The notes beneath the pieces are model-generated. The model saw only the letters and a list, made by a program, of their open reading frames with translations, did no database searches and had not been told where the DNA came from. Below are positions 14,155-22,915 of a DNA stretch of 32,205 bases, piece by piece; the first letter of the stretch is position 1, and the number at the start of each line of letters is the position of its first letter. This DNA is from an uncultured Ruminococcus sp. (lineage in GTDB: Bacteria > Bacillota > Clostridia > Oscillospirales > Ruminococcaceae), in assembly GCF_946415235.1 (NCBI RefSeq), contig NZ_CAMKRR010000027.1, positions 1 through 32,205 on the forward strand. Direction: 5' to 3'. Both the position numbers and the translations under genes were made by a program.

Positions 14155-15924
14155 TTGAACATAGCAGTACTTATCAAATCAGTGCCCAGAAGCAGTGATC
14201 TCAACCTCAATCCCGATTTTACCATACCTCGTTCGGGACAGAGGATGGAAGTCAATAAAAGCGATCTTTACGCCATAGAAGAAGCTTTAAGGATCAGGAA
14301 AAAAACAGGCGGTATTATCAGAGTAATATCAATGGGCAGCAAAAGCAGCATAAATGGACTCAGATATGCTCTTTCAATGGGAGCAGATGAAGCATTCCTC
14401 ATATCAGATGACGCCTTCAGGGGATCTGATTCCTATGCGACTTCCCTTGTTCTCAGTACGGCGATCAGGAAAACAGGAGCCGATCTTGTGATCTGCGGTA
14501 AGCGTTCCTCCGACGGTTCCACAGCGCAGGTCCCTTCCGAGACCGCTGCGATGCTGGGATATGATCTGTCGGTAAACACCGTGAGATGTGATGTTGCGGA
14601 AAACGGGATCATATGCACAGAAAAAAGCGAATACAGCGAAATAATTAGGAAACTGGGATTTCCTGCACTTATAGCAGTCGAGAACGGTATCAATACGCCG
14701 CGGCTTCCTGATATAAACTGCATAATAAAAAGCCGTGAAAAGGAAATAAATATCCTTGGTGCGGCAGAACTTGGGATCTCACCCGGGGAATGCGGCATAA
14801 ATGGTTCGCTCACAAGGGTGGTGAGCACCGAAAGGATATCTGCTGTGATCACGAGAGAAGGAAAGTGTATCGGGAGCACAGATGAGATCCGCGCTTCCCT
14901 TATAAGCGAAACATCCTCGGCGGTCAATGATAATGAAGATATCACGGTTTCAGACAAAAAGCTCTATGATCTTTCTGCTTTAAGCGGGAACAGAGTTATG
15001 GTCATATGTGAATGCAGAAACGGCAGGATCTGTGAAGAAAGCCTGTATGTTATCCGTAAAGCGCTTCCCATAGCAGATAAGCTTAAAACAGGGATCACAG
15101 CGGTCATCCCGCGCTGTGATGACCATACAGTAAAAGAGATCCTTGCTCCCCTTGGCGTAGGAAAGGTCTATCGTATAGATGCTGAGGACCTTCTGACGTC
15201 TGATATAAATTCAGTTGCCGAACTTATACTGAAAGCCGCTGAGACGGAAGACATAAGAACAATACTTTTGCCTTCAACTGTTCTCGGAATGAGACTTGCG
15301 CCATATATCGCGGCAAAAAGCCATTCGGGACTTACGGCTGATTGCATAGAGCTATGGGTGGATGAGGATAAGCTTTACCAGAAAAGGCCTGCTTTCAGCG
15401 GAAAGGTAAATGCGGTCATCATTTCCCAGAACTCAGCGTATGAAATGGCAACGGTCAAGCCTTTTGCCTGTGAGACAGAGCCCTATGAAGTCAGACACGC
15501 TGAAATTGATATAAAGGATCAGGGCAGCTGTGAGACCGTATGCGAAAGCTCTCCTTCCGAAATGGTAGCTCTGGATCAGCAGATAATAGTCGGTATCGGT
15601 GCAGGAGTCACCGATAAAGATGAGCTTGAACTGATAAAAGAATGGTGCTGTAAGAATAAATACGGACTTGCCGCTACAAGAAGAGCTGTTGATACGGGAA
15701 TGATGCCTGTTGATCATCAGGTTGGACTTACAGGAAGGATGATATCTCCCAAGCTTTATATAGCTATCGGTATCTCAGGAGCTTTGGAGCATATTGTCGG
15801 TGTGACGAACGCGGGAAGAGTAATAAGCGTGAATCCCTCCCGGTCTGAGAGCTTATCAAGAATAAGCGATGTGATATACAATATAAATTCAAAGGAATTT
15901 ATAGATATAATAAGAAAGGTATGA
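14155..15924 (+). CDS. Fused electron-transfer flavoprotein, EtfB-EtfA
   Basis: ETFs carry electrons on FAD between dehydrogenases and acceptors; FixAB-type ETFs feed nitrogenase. Residues about 1-235 are EtfB-like (MNIAVLIKSVP start, MGADEAFLI, GKRSSDGSTAQVPSETA, TPRLPDINCIIKSREKE). Residues about 265-589 are EtfA-like, with the FAD-binding stretch GIGAGV, RRAVDTGMMPVDHQVGLTGR and LYIAIGISGALEHI. In most bacteria these are two genes, usually beta then alpha, so this is a fusion in the usual order. It begins at TTG 14155. Its place in an operon with nitrogenase-like genes suggests an electron donor role, for a NifH-like protein encoded elsewhere or for another reductase. No FixC/FixX partner is seen, so bifurcation is not shown. 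Confidence 0.85.
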   Translation: MNIAVLIKSVPRSSDLNLNPDFTIPRSGQRMEVNKSDLYAIEEALRIRKKTGGIIRVISMGSKSSINGLRYALSMGADEAFLISDDAFRGSDSYATSLVLSTAIRKTGADLVICGKRSSDGSTAQVPSETAAMLGYDLSVNTVRCDVAENGIICTEKSEYSEIIRKLGFPALIAVENGINTPRLPDINCIIKSREKEINILGAAELGISPGECGINGSLTRVVSTERISAVITREGKCIGSTDEIRASLISETSSAVNDNEDITVSDKKLYDLSALSGNRVMVICECRNGRICEESLYVIRKALPIADKLKTGITAVIPRCDDHTVKEILAPLGVGKVYRIDAEDLLTSDINSVAELILKAAETEDIRTILLPSTVLGMRLAPYIAAKSHSGLTADCIELWVDEDKLYQKRPAFSGKVNAVIISQNSAYEMATVKPFACETEPYEVRHAEIDIKDQGSCETVCESSPSEMVALDQQIIVGIGAGVTDKDELELIKEWCCKNKYGLAATRRAVDTGMMPVDHQVGLTGRMISPKLYIAIGISGALEHIVGVTNAGRVISVNPSRSESLSRISDVIYNINSKEFIDIIRKV

Positions 15925-15929
15925 TTAAA

Positions 15930-16424
15930 ATGATGAAGGATCTAAACGAAGTAAAAAAGTTTATTGTTGAGAGCAAGTATCTTTGCCTTGGCGTATGTGA
16001 TACGGAGGGCAATGCATGGACATGTCCGCTGACATATGTTGCTGACGGCAAACTCAATATCTATTTCCATTCAGCACTTGACAGTACACATATCGAAGCG
16101 ATACGCGAAAACCCCTATGTAAGCTTTTCTATTTATGATTCCACAAGTCCTCTCGGAGAGGTGGACGGTATCCAGGGCAAGGCTATCGTCGGACAGCTTG
16201 ACGCAGAGGATGTTGGGTTTGTACATGATATGTTCTTCAAGAAGCATATCCCCGATGATGCAATAAGAAAGATGTATGCTCCACCTGCTGCGGCATTCCT
16301 TTCAGATGCTTTCCCCCAGAAACGTTTCTTCAAAATGCAGATACTTGAAGCATACAAGAAGGATCTTGAACTTCCGATGGTATTCCGTCGGCAGAAAATC
16401 GAACTTGATGATCTTATTAACTGA
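15930..16424 (+). CDS. Pyridoxamine 5'-phosphate oxidase-like flavin-binding protein
   Basis: This 164-residue split-barrel protein is of the PNPOx-like family, which binds FMN, F420 or heme. The start segment LNEVKKFIVESKYLCLGVCD, the segment LTYVADGKLNIYFHS and the loop around ALDSTHIEAIRENPYVSFSIYD are typical. The C-terminal half has FLSDAFPQKRFFKMQI, also usual for the family. AAGAAAGG gives good spacing to ATG 15930; ATG 15921 overlaps the previous stop and is a possible alternative. It is the last gene of the nitrogenase-like operon, directly after the ETF, so a small flavin reductase or flavin carrier role is reasonable. The substrate is unknown. Confidence 0.75.
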   Translation: MMKDLNEVKKFIVESKYLCLGVCDTEGNAWTCPLTYVADGKLNIYFHSALDSTHIEAIRENPYVSFSIYDSTSPLGEVDGIQGKAIVGQLDAEDVGFVHDMFFKKHIPDDAIRKMYAPPAAAFLSDAFPQKRFFKMQILEAYKKDLELPMVFRRQKIELDDLIN

Positions 16425-16484
16425 AATAATATATATCAGATCAATATTGATATTTATTTTGCATGGTCACAGAACCTGACAAAA

Positions 16485-16516
16485 TAATATATATAATGAC
16501 AAGCCACAAAAGGAGA
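16485..16516 (+). promoter_or_regulatory. Possible -10 element and ribosome site before the binding-protein gene
   Basis: The 98-base gap before the lipoprotein gene is very A+T-rich and contains TATAAT at 16492-16497 and a good AGGAGA at 16511-16516. I see no convincing -35 at the right distance, so a separate promoter here is only possible. Confidence 0.3.
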
Positions 16517-16522
16517 ATGAGT

Positions 16523-17410
16523 ATGAAAGTAATTACAGGAAAGAAAATCGTATCGTTGATGCTCGGCAGTGCAATTGCAGTCGGTGCGTTAACAGGATGC
16601 GGCGCAAATACAGAGGAGAGCGTACTCGACAAGGTCACCAAAGCAGGTGTCATCCATGTAGGAACAGCAAACAATAACCCCCCTATGAACTACCTTGATG
16701 ACGACGGAAACTGGACAGGCTTTGACGTTGATCTCTCTCAGGCTATTGCTGATGAACTCGGAGTAAAGCTGGAAAGAGTTGTAGTCAATAACAAGACCAG
16801 AATATCCTATCTTGCAAACGGCACAGTCGATATGGTAGTATCCAACCTCAGCCATACAAGAAGCAGAGACGATGAGATTGACTTCGTTGAGCCTGCTTAC
16901 TTATGGACAGGAAAGATTGCTTATGCCAAGAAGGGACAGTTTGACGAGCTCACAGATCTCGCAGGAAAGAGGATCGCTGTTGATCAGGGTTCCAATGCGT
17001 ATATAGCTATCCAGCAGGCTATCGAAGAAGCAAACGGCGAAGCACCTGATATCCAGAGCTTCCAGTCAAATGCAGAGTGCTTCCTTGCACTGAAGCAGGG
17101 CAAGGTTGATGCCTTCACTCAGGACAGCGTTATCATCGCAGGCGTTGCAGGCAAGGAGGGCGTTGATTACGAAGCTATCAGCGGTATCTACAGCCCCGGC
17201 TTATACAGCATCGGTGTTCCCAGCAACGACAGCAAGTGGAGAGACAAGCTCAGCTATGTTCTTCAGGATTTGATGCGCAACGGCAAATATGATGAGATAT
17301 ACGAAAAGTGGTTCGGTGAAGACGGTATGTACCCCGTTGATCCTTCTGCCAAGCCTGTTCTGAATGAGAAGGCATTTGGCGAGGACGAGCTCTATGTATG
17401 GCCCGATTGA
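16523..17410 (+). CDS. Amino-acid-type ABC transporter substrate-binding lipoprotein
   Basis: This is a family 3 solute-binding protein (polar amino acids, opines), exported and anchored by lipid. The N terminus has Lys residues, a hydrophobic stretch and the lipobox LTGC with Cys26 as the modified residue. The mature part begins with a short linker, then VLDKVTKAGVIHVGTANNN and the ligand-pocket signature NLSHTRSRDDEIDFVEP. The 295-residue length is typical. The start is ATG 16523 with AGGAGA before it; an in-frame ATG at 16463 lacks a site. It is a paralogue of the binding domain fused to the ATPase at 20648-22156. The gene is separated from the other transporter genes by a molybdoenzyme gene, so the ligand may be a substrate of that enzyme. 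Confidence 0.85.
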   Translation: MKVITGKKIVSLMLGSAIAVGALTGCGANTEESVLDKVTKAGVIHVGTANNNPPMNYLDDDGNWTGFDVDLSQAIADELGVKLERVVVNNKTRISYLANGTVDMVVSNLSHTRSRDDEIDFVEPAYLWTGKIAYAKKGQFDELTDLAGKRIAVDQGSNAYIAIQQAIEEANGEAPDIQSFQSNAECFLALKQGKVDAFTQDSVIIAGVAGKEGVDYEAISGIYSPGLYSIGVPSNDSKWRDKLSYVLQDLMRNGKYDEIYEKWFGEDGMYPVDPSAKPVLNEKAFGEDELYVWPD

Positions 17411-17481
17411 TCATTTCCTGTATCCGGAATGTAATAGTTTATTATAATCTGTCTTATCAATATTAAGGCGTAAATGTAAGA

Positions 17482-20400
17482 ATGAAGTTTTGTGTTATTA
17501 AATACGGAATGGCAGTGGATCTTGACAGATGCACAGGCTGCTATTCCTGTCAGGTAGGATGTCTTAAAGAAAACAGTCTGACAGCACATACAGAGGGAAT
17601 ACAGCTTTTTACTCAGGAGACAGGTACGTTTCCGTATTTAAAGCGCATCTTCATTCCCCACATTTGCAGCAGCTGTGAAAGACCTGAATGTATAAGGGTA
17701 TGTACTCAGGATGCCCTTACGATGACTGATGAGGGGATCGTAAGACATGATCCCGAAAAATGCATAGGATGCAATTTATGTGTATCTGCTTGTCCGACCG
17801 GCTCCATCAGAACGGGTAACGGCGGAGAAAAACTGAACAAATGCGATTGGTGCTATGAGAGGCTTCTTGAAGGAAAGAAGCCTGTCTGTGTTGAGAACTG
17901 CATGGGAAAGGCCATGTATTTCGGCGCATTGAATGATAAAAACAGTGAGCTCTCAAAGATACTCATTGAAAACAAGGATAATCTTTACGTAAGGAGAGAA
18001 GCTGCTTCGTCTCTCCCAAAAGTGTTTTATATACAGCGCGGCGGAAACAGCTTCGATGTATTGAAAAACGCCGATCTTTCAGAATATGATCTCTTTGATT
18101 CGCATACGGAAGCAGCATTTGGATTAGAAAACAATAAAAATGAATATATAAACTCGGTGGATATGATGTGTCCTGCTGAGTGCAGTATAAAACTCCTGGT
18201 AAAAGACGGAAAAGCTCTGAAAATATGCGGGAATCCCCGATCGCTTAATAATCACGGCTCATTGTGCTCGAAAGGAGCAGCTGCTTTAGAGCTTGTTTAT
18301 TCGGCAGACAGGATACGCACACCGCTGATAAGAGACGGTGAACGCGGCAGCGGAAAATGGAAAGAAATATCTTGGAATCTTGCTGTAAAGAAGATCGCTG
18401 CAAGTCTTACGGATATCAAAAAAAGATATGGTGCGGAAGCAGTCGTGCTTGATTGCGGTGATCTGACTGATCACGAGCCGTATATGATACTGTTCCATGC
18501 ATTCGGAACGCCCAATACATATACTCACAGTGCCATCTGTGACACTAATCGCAGATGGGGACCGAAAAACTTCATGGACGATGAAAGGCCTCTCCCCGAT
18601 ATACAGCGCCCTTTGCTTATACGGGACAAAGAGGGAGGGCTAAGGCTCAGACACCGGCATGATATAAAGCTCCTTATAAATGTGGGAGCAAATCCTCTGG
18701 TAGCCACCAGATTCAGCTATATGTCCCGCGGTATACCAGAAGCAAAGATCACCAATGATATGTATTATATCGTGATAGATCCGAATTTCACAAATTCGGC
18801 TGCAAAGGCTGATCTCTGGCTGCCTGTCATCCCGGGTACAGATGCAGAGATGCTTGCCTGTATGCTTTATTATATTATTGTCAATGACGATCCCGACAAT
18901 AGTGACCGCGCATATATAGATCACGATTTTCTGGGAAAATATACAGAGGGCTGGGAACGATTCAGAGAAGATTTCCTGGTGCAGAGCAGACTCACGGATG
19001 AGTCCAACGGAAAAAAGTATTTCTCATCCGGGTGGGGAGAACACAAAACAGGGATAAGCGCCGCCGAAATAGAACGCCTTTCACATCTGATGGGTATAAC
19101 GAAGCCTGCTGCCATAGAGATAGGTATGCACGGAGCTGCTCATCATACAGACGGCGACATTACTTCGGTGCTGGCGACTGTTTTATGTGCTGTGACAGGT
19201 AATATAGATGTTCCCGGCGGCCTTGTGTTTGCAGGAACTGTTAAGCCTAAGCTTGACTTTCCAAGCGCGAAGCTCGGAAATGACAGCGTGATATCGCGCG
19301 TGGTAGGTGGAGAACTCAGAAGCGGCCGTATATCTGAACTTCACAAGGATATTTACGGTGATTACCCCGACGCATGGAAGGGCGCGTTAAGTATCACTCC
19401 ATATCATATCAAAAATGGTGCGGAGATAAAAAGAGGTCCATTCAAGGGCCTGACATATCCCATAAAGGCATTTATAAACCGGACAGGCAACCCTGTGTAT
19501 ACAGGAGGGAACACAGGTGAATGGATCTCAGCCTTTACGGCTGAGGACAAGCTTGATCTCATCGTTCATATCGATACACATCTGAACGAAACGGGAAAAT
19601 ATGCCGATATCATCCTTCCCGAATGCAGCTTTCTCGAAAAAATGGGATTGAGCGATCAGTACACAATAAATCCCGAGATATCTCTGAGGGATCGTGTGAT
19701 AAAGCCGATGTACGCATCGGAGACGCCCTTCGGCATAATGAAAAAGCTTGCAAAAGCGCTTGCCGAAGCAGGCGACAGGGAAATAGATCCCAAGTATTTC
19801 GGGAGGTTCACTTCTGAGGAGGCACTTCTGGACGAGGAGCTGAAGATCTGTCCGTCAATGCTGAATATCGGCTCTCCGCTGCCCTATCCGCAGTATCCAG
19901 AGGGAGCACGGATAGAAGGTACACCTGATGACCCGAATGTGTACCTGAACGACAAGCTTATACATAAGGGGAAGACTGTGACTGTCAGATGGCTGAGAGA
20001 GAACGGCGGGATTGCCGCCTGGCCTGTGGGATATTACAGATATCGCAGAGGAGATGACGGCAGCATAAGCAAATGCTATCCGGGAACAGTGAGCGGCAGA
20101 TTCAGTTTTGATTTCGGCTATGGAAAAAGCAGTAATAAGGCATTTGTGTGGAAGGAGAACAATAACTGCTTCCGCGCAGACACCAGAAAAAAATACCCGT
20201 TTTTCCTGATTACGGGCAGGACTCATCAGACAGGAACAATGACGCAGTATTGCAGGACGTTATCAGGTCTTGAAACAGATACAGATCGGATCCTGACAAA
20301 AGACGAAACACCCGGAACGGGATATGCGGTCCCGGTGCTTCTGATGAACACATACGACGGGAAAAGGCACGGTATCTCCTCCGGAAACATAATTACTCTT

Positions 20401-20658
20401 GAAAGCCCTGATAAAAAAACCGTATGCGGTAAGGCTTTTTTATCCGAAAGCATAAGAAAAGGCGTTATAAAGACTTCTTTCGGACAGGGCGGACGTACCG
20501 CATCGTCGGAGCAGTATGTGAAAATGGCAAAAAGCACCGTAAATGTAAATGAACTCTATGATCCCTCAAAGGTCAACAAAACAACGGGAATGCCGGCTTT
20601 CGGAGATATAGTAGTCAGAATAATAAAAAAAGAGGAAGATAAAGAAAATGGTAGCTGA
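17482..20658 (+). CDS. Fused four-cluster ferredoxin and molybdopterin oxidoreductase (DMSO reductase family)
   Basis: This is a single 1058-residue chain. Residues 1-200 are a DmsB/NrfC-type ferredoxin domain with sixteen cysteines in four groups (Cys17/20/23/27, 62/65/70/74, 94/97/100/104, 121/124/136/140), enough for four [4Fe-4S] clusters. Residues about 224-1058 are a molybdopterin-dinucleotide catalytic subunit. Its Fe-S motif has Cys230, Cys234 and Cys262 (GSLCSKG), but the usual first cysteine position seems to be Asp227. Cys353 in HSAICDTNRR is the likely molybdenum ligand. GANPLVATR and IDPNFTNSAAKADLWLP are standard cofactor-binding segments. There is no Tat or other signal peptide and no membrane anchor, so it should be cytoplasmic. 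The substrate is unknown. A Moco operon follows the adjacent transporter genes, and the stop overlaps the next gene by 11 bases. Confidence 0.85.
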   Translation: MKFCVIKYGMAVDLDRCTGCYSCQVGCLKENSLTAHTEGIQLFTQETGTFPYLKRIFIPHICSSCERPECIRVCTQDALTMTDEGIVRHDPEKCIGCNLCVSACPTGSIRTGNGGEKLNKCDWCYERLLEGKKPVCVENCMGKAMYFGALNDKNSELSKILIENKDNLYVRREAASSLPKVFYIQRGGNSFDVLKNADLSEYDLFDSHTEAAFGLENNKNEYINSVDMMCPAECSIKLLVKDGKALKICGNPRSLNNHGSLCSKGAAALELVYSADRIRTPLIRDGERGSGKWKEISWNLAVKKIAASLTDIKKRYGAEAVVLDCGDLTDHEPYMILFHAFGTPNTYTHSAICDTNRRWGPKNFMDDERPLPDIQRPLLIRDKEGGLRLRHRHDIKLLINVGANPLVATRFSYMSRGIPEAKITNDMYYIVIDPNFTNSAAKADLWLPVIPGTDAEMLACMLYYIIVNDDPDNSDRAYIDHDFLGKYTEGWERFREDFLVQSRLTDESNGKKYFSSGWGEHKTGISAAEIERLSHLMGITKPAAIEIGMHGAAHHTDGDITSVLATVLCAVTGNIDVPGGLVFAGTVKPKLDFPSAKLGNDSVISRVVGGELRSGRISELHKDIYGDYPDAWKGALSITPYHIKNGAEIKRGPFKGLTYPIKAFINRTGNPVYTGGNTGEWISAFTAEDKLDLIVHIDTHLNETGKYADIILPECSFLEKMGLSDQYTINPEISLRDRVIKPMYASETPFGIMKKLAKALAEAGDREIDPKYFGRFTSEEALLDEELKICPSMLNIGSPLPYPQYPEGARIEGTPDDPNVYLNDKLIHKGKTVTVRWLRENGGIAAWPVGYYRYRRGDDGSISKCYPGTVSGRFSFDFGYGKSSNKAFVWKENNNCFRADTRKKYPFFLITGRTHQTGTMTQYCRTLSGLETDTDRILTKDETPGTGYAVPVLLMNTYDGKRHGISSGNIITLESPDKKTVCGKAFLSESIRKGVIKTSFGQGGRTASSEQYVKMAKSTVNVNELYDPSKVNKTTGMPAFGDIVVRIIKKEEDKENGS

Positions 20659-22156
20659 TGATAAAAGAGTGATAATAAGGATCAAAAATGTCAGTAAGTC
20701 ATACGGCGAGATGCAGGTATTGAAGAATATCAATCTTGACATAACGAACGGAGAAGTCCTTGTTATACTCGGGCCGAGCGGCTCTGGAAAAAGCACCCTG
20801 CTCAGGACAATAAACGGACTTGAGGAGATCGACGGAGGAGAAGTTTTCATAAATGATGAGCTTTACAATTCAAACAAGATAGCAGAGCTCTCAGGAAAAA
20901 AGCGCGCGGAAGTCGGTATGGTATTCCAGCAGTTCAACCTTTATCCTCATCTTACGGTAATGGAAAACGTTACCCTTGCTCTAAGGAAGGTAAAGAAAAA
21001 AAGCAAGAAGGATGCAGTTGAAATAGCTGCTCCTATCCTGAAAAAAGTCGGTCTTGAAAGCAAGGTGAACAGCTATCCCAGAGAGCTGTCGGGAGGCGAG
21101 CAGCAGCGTGTTGCTATTGCAAGAAGTCTTGCTATGCAGCCTAAGGTGATGCTGTTTGATGAACCTACATCTTCATTGGATATCGAGCTTATAAATGAAG
21201 TCCTTGGTACACTTATACAGCTTTCCAAGGACGGAATGACAATGATAGTCGTTACTCATGAGCTGAGTTTTGCACGCCGTGTTGCGAGCAGGGTAGCATT
21301 CCTTGACAAGGGAGAGCTTATTGAAGTCGGCAAGCCTCACGATGTGATAATTCACCCTCAGATGGAACGCACCAAAATGTTCATGAATAAGATATACAAC
21401 GAAAAATCGTCTCTTCATTCAATAAAAAAGAGAGGAAGCATCAATATCGGCATAGGATATTATGCTCCGCCGATGTGTTATACCGAGAACGGTGAGGACA
21501 TCATAGGATTTGATGCTGATCTTTCCAGATTGATAGCAGAGCGTCTTGATGTATCTTTGAATTTCGTAAGGCTCAGGAATGAGGACAGGATAAATTACCT
21601 TCTTACAGGCAGGATAGACGCTTGTATATCGAAACTCAATCACACCAAATCCAGGGATCACATCATAGATTACAGCGTATCCTATCTGAAAAACTGCAAG
21701 AAGGTCCTTATGTACAAGGACAGCATATGCTCCCTGGACGAGCTTGCGGCTAAAAAAATAGCCTATGTTGTGGGAACAAGCACAGCAGAGGAGATAGAGA
21801 CCTGCCTTTATAACCACGGATATAACAGGCCGAGCTTCGTTGCTTTTGAGGATAACGACAAGGCATACGAAGCGATGATAAGCGGAGCTGTCGCCGGTTA
21901 TGCAGGTGATGAGATAATAATGAATTATTATAGAAACAATCATAAAACAGATGCCGAGCTTATGTATCATCCCGATATATGCTGCCATTCATATTTTGCC
22001 GTAGGCGTTGCCGAAAACGACTCCGAATGGCTGAACGAGCTGAACAATATACTGATCGATATATATAATTCGGGAGATTATGAAAAGCTTTTCAGGAAAT
22101 GGTTCAGTACAAAGGACAAAAAGTTCCTTGTACCGCTTGAAAAGTGGTTCGGTTGA
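20648..22156 (+). CDS. ABC transporter ATPase fused to a solute-binding domain
   Basis: Residues 1-250 are a GlnQ-like ATPase: Walker A GPSGSGKST, the Q-loop in VFQQFNLYPH, signature LSGGEQQR, Walker B VMLFDEPTSSLD and the switch His in VVTHELSF. Residues about 255-502 are a family 3 solute-binding domain, beginning IKKRGSINIGIGYYAPP with the pocket segment KLNHTKSRDHIIDYS, and paralogous to the lipoprotein at 16523. No membrane segment lies between them, so the binding domain is predicted to be cytoplasmic with the ATPase, which is unusual. It could sense the imported ligand inside the cell and gate the transporter. The ATG lies inside the end of the preceding gene, with GAGGAAG before it. 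Confidence 0.85.
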   Translation: MVADDKRVIIRIKNVSKSYGEMQVLKNINLDITNGEVLVILGPSGSGKSTLLRTINGLEEIDGGEVFINDELYNSNKIAELSGKKRAEVGMVFQQFNLYPHLTVMENVTLALRKVKKKSKKDAVEIAAPILKKVGLESKVNSYPRELSGGEQQRVAIARSLAMQPKVMLFDEPTSSLDIELINEVLGTLIQLSKDGMTMIVVTHELSFARRVASRVAFLDKGELIEVGKPHDVIIHPQMERTKMFMNKIYNEKSSLHSIKKRGSINIGIGYYAPPMCYTENGEDIIGFDADLSRLIAERLDVSLNFVRLRNEDRINYLLTGRIDACISKLNHTKSRDHIIDYSVSYLKNCKKVLMYKDSICSLDELAAKKIAYVVGTSTAEEIETCLYNHGYNRPSFVAFEDNDKAYEAMISGAVAGYAGDEIIMNYYRNNHKTDAELMYHPDICCHSYFAVGVAENDSEWLNELNNILIDIYNSGDYEKLFRKWFSTKDKKFLVPLEKWFG

Positions 22157-22186
22157 CAGATACTATATAAGGAGATATATACAAAA

Positions 22187-22888
22187 GTGAATTATGATTT
22201 TGATTGGTCACTTGTTTTGAGCGGTCAGTATCTGCACTGGATAATAGAAGGACTGAAATACTCTGTCTGTCTTATGGTGCTATCGTCGGTATTAGCTGTT
22301 GTGATAGGTGTTCTTGTAACCTTTGGAACATTATCTCAAAATCGTGTGGTACGCTTTATTTTTGAATCATACATAGAGTTGTGCCGCAATATCCCCACAT
22401 TGCTGTGGCTGCTTTTTTTCTACTATGTGTTCCCCGAGCTCTTTCCAGAGAGTATCACCAGAGAACTGAATGCCAGCACTTCGCTCAATTTCTGGTCTGC
22501 CATCGCAGGCCTTTCCCTGAGCAGCAGCGGATATATCAGTGAGATAGTGCGCGGAGGCATAATGGCTGTTCCCAAGGAGCAGATAGCCGTTTCCTATTCT
22601 CTCGGTCATTCCAGATTACAGATATGGAGATATGTTATATGGCCGCAGGCAATAAGGAACTGCTTCCCGCCGCTGGTTTCAAGAATCATCCACAATGTTA
22701 AGAACACATCTCTGGCAATGGCATTATCCGTACATGAGATAATATGGGCTACTCAGCAGATAGAATCCATAACCTTCAGAGGACTGGAAGTTACTATTAT
22801 TTCGACGTTTTTCTTTCTGTTTATAAATTATATAATGGCATTTTCGGCCCGTCTTGTTGAAAAGCGTCTCATGCGCAGTGTAAATTAA
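22187..22888 (+). CDS. Polar amino acid-type ABC transporter permease 1
   Basis: This is a membrane subunit of a His/Gln/Glu/Arg/opine importer, 233 residues with about five hydrophobic segments (for example around SVCLMVLSSVLAVVIGVLV near residue 25, and the last in IISTFFFLFINYIMAF). The EAA-like cytoplasmic loop that contacts the ATPase is YSLGHSRLQIWRYVIWPQA followed by RNCFPP. The GTG start at 22187 has AAGGAG about 12 bases before it. It pairs with the next gene to form the heterodimeric channel, driven by the fused ATPase. Confidence 0.85.
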   Translation: MNYDFDWSLVLSGQYLHWIIEGLKYSVCLMVLSSVLAVVIGVLVTFGTLSQNRVVRFIFESYIELCRNIPTLLWLLFFYYVFPELFPESITRELNASTSLNFWSAIAGLSLSSSGYISEIVRGGIMAVPKEQIAVSYSLGHSRLQIWRYVIWPQAIRNCFPPLVSRIIHNVKNTSLAMALSVHEIIWATQQIESITFRGLEVTIISTFFFLFINYIMAFSARLVEKRLMRSVN

Positions 22889-22915
22889 TATCGATCATAG
22901 AAAACAGGTGAAAAA

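Noticed and set aside
16433..16453. Small inverted repeat ATATCA/TGATAT after the flavin-binding protein gene as a terminator
   Set aside because: A six-base all-weak stem without a proper T-run is too weak to support a terminator call.
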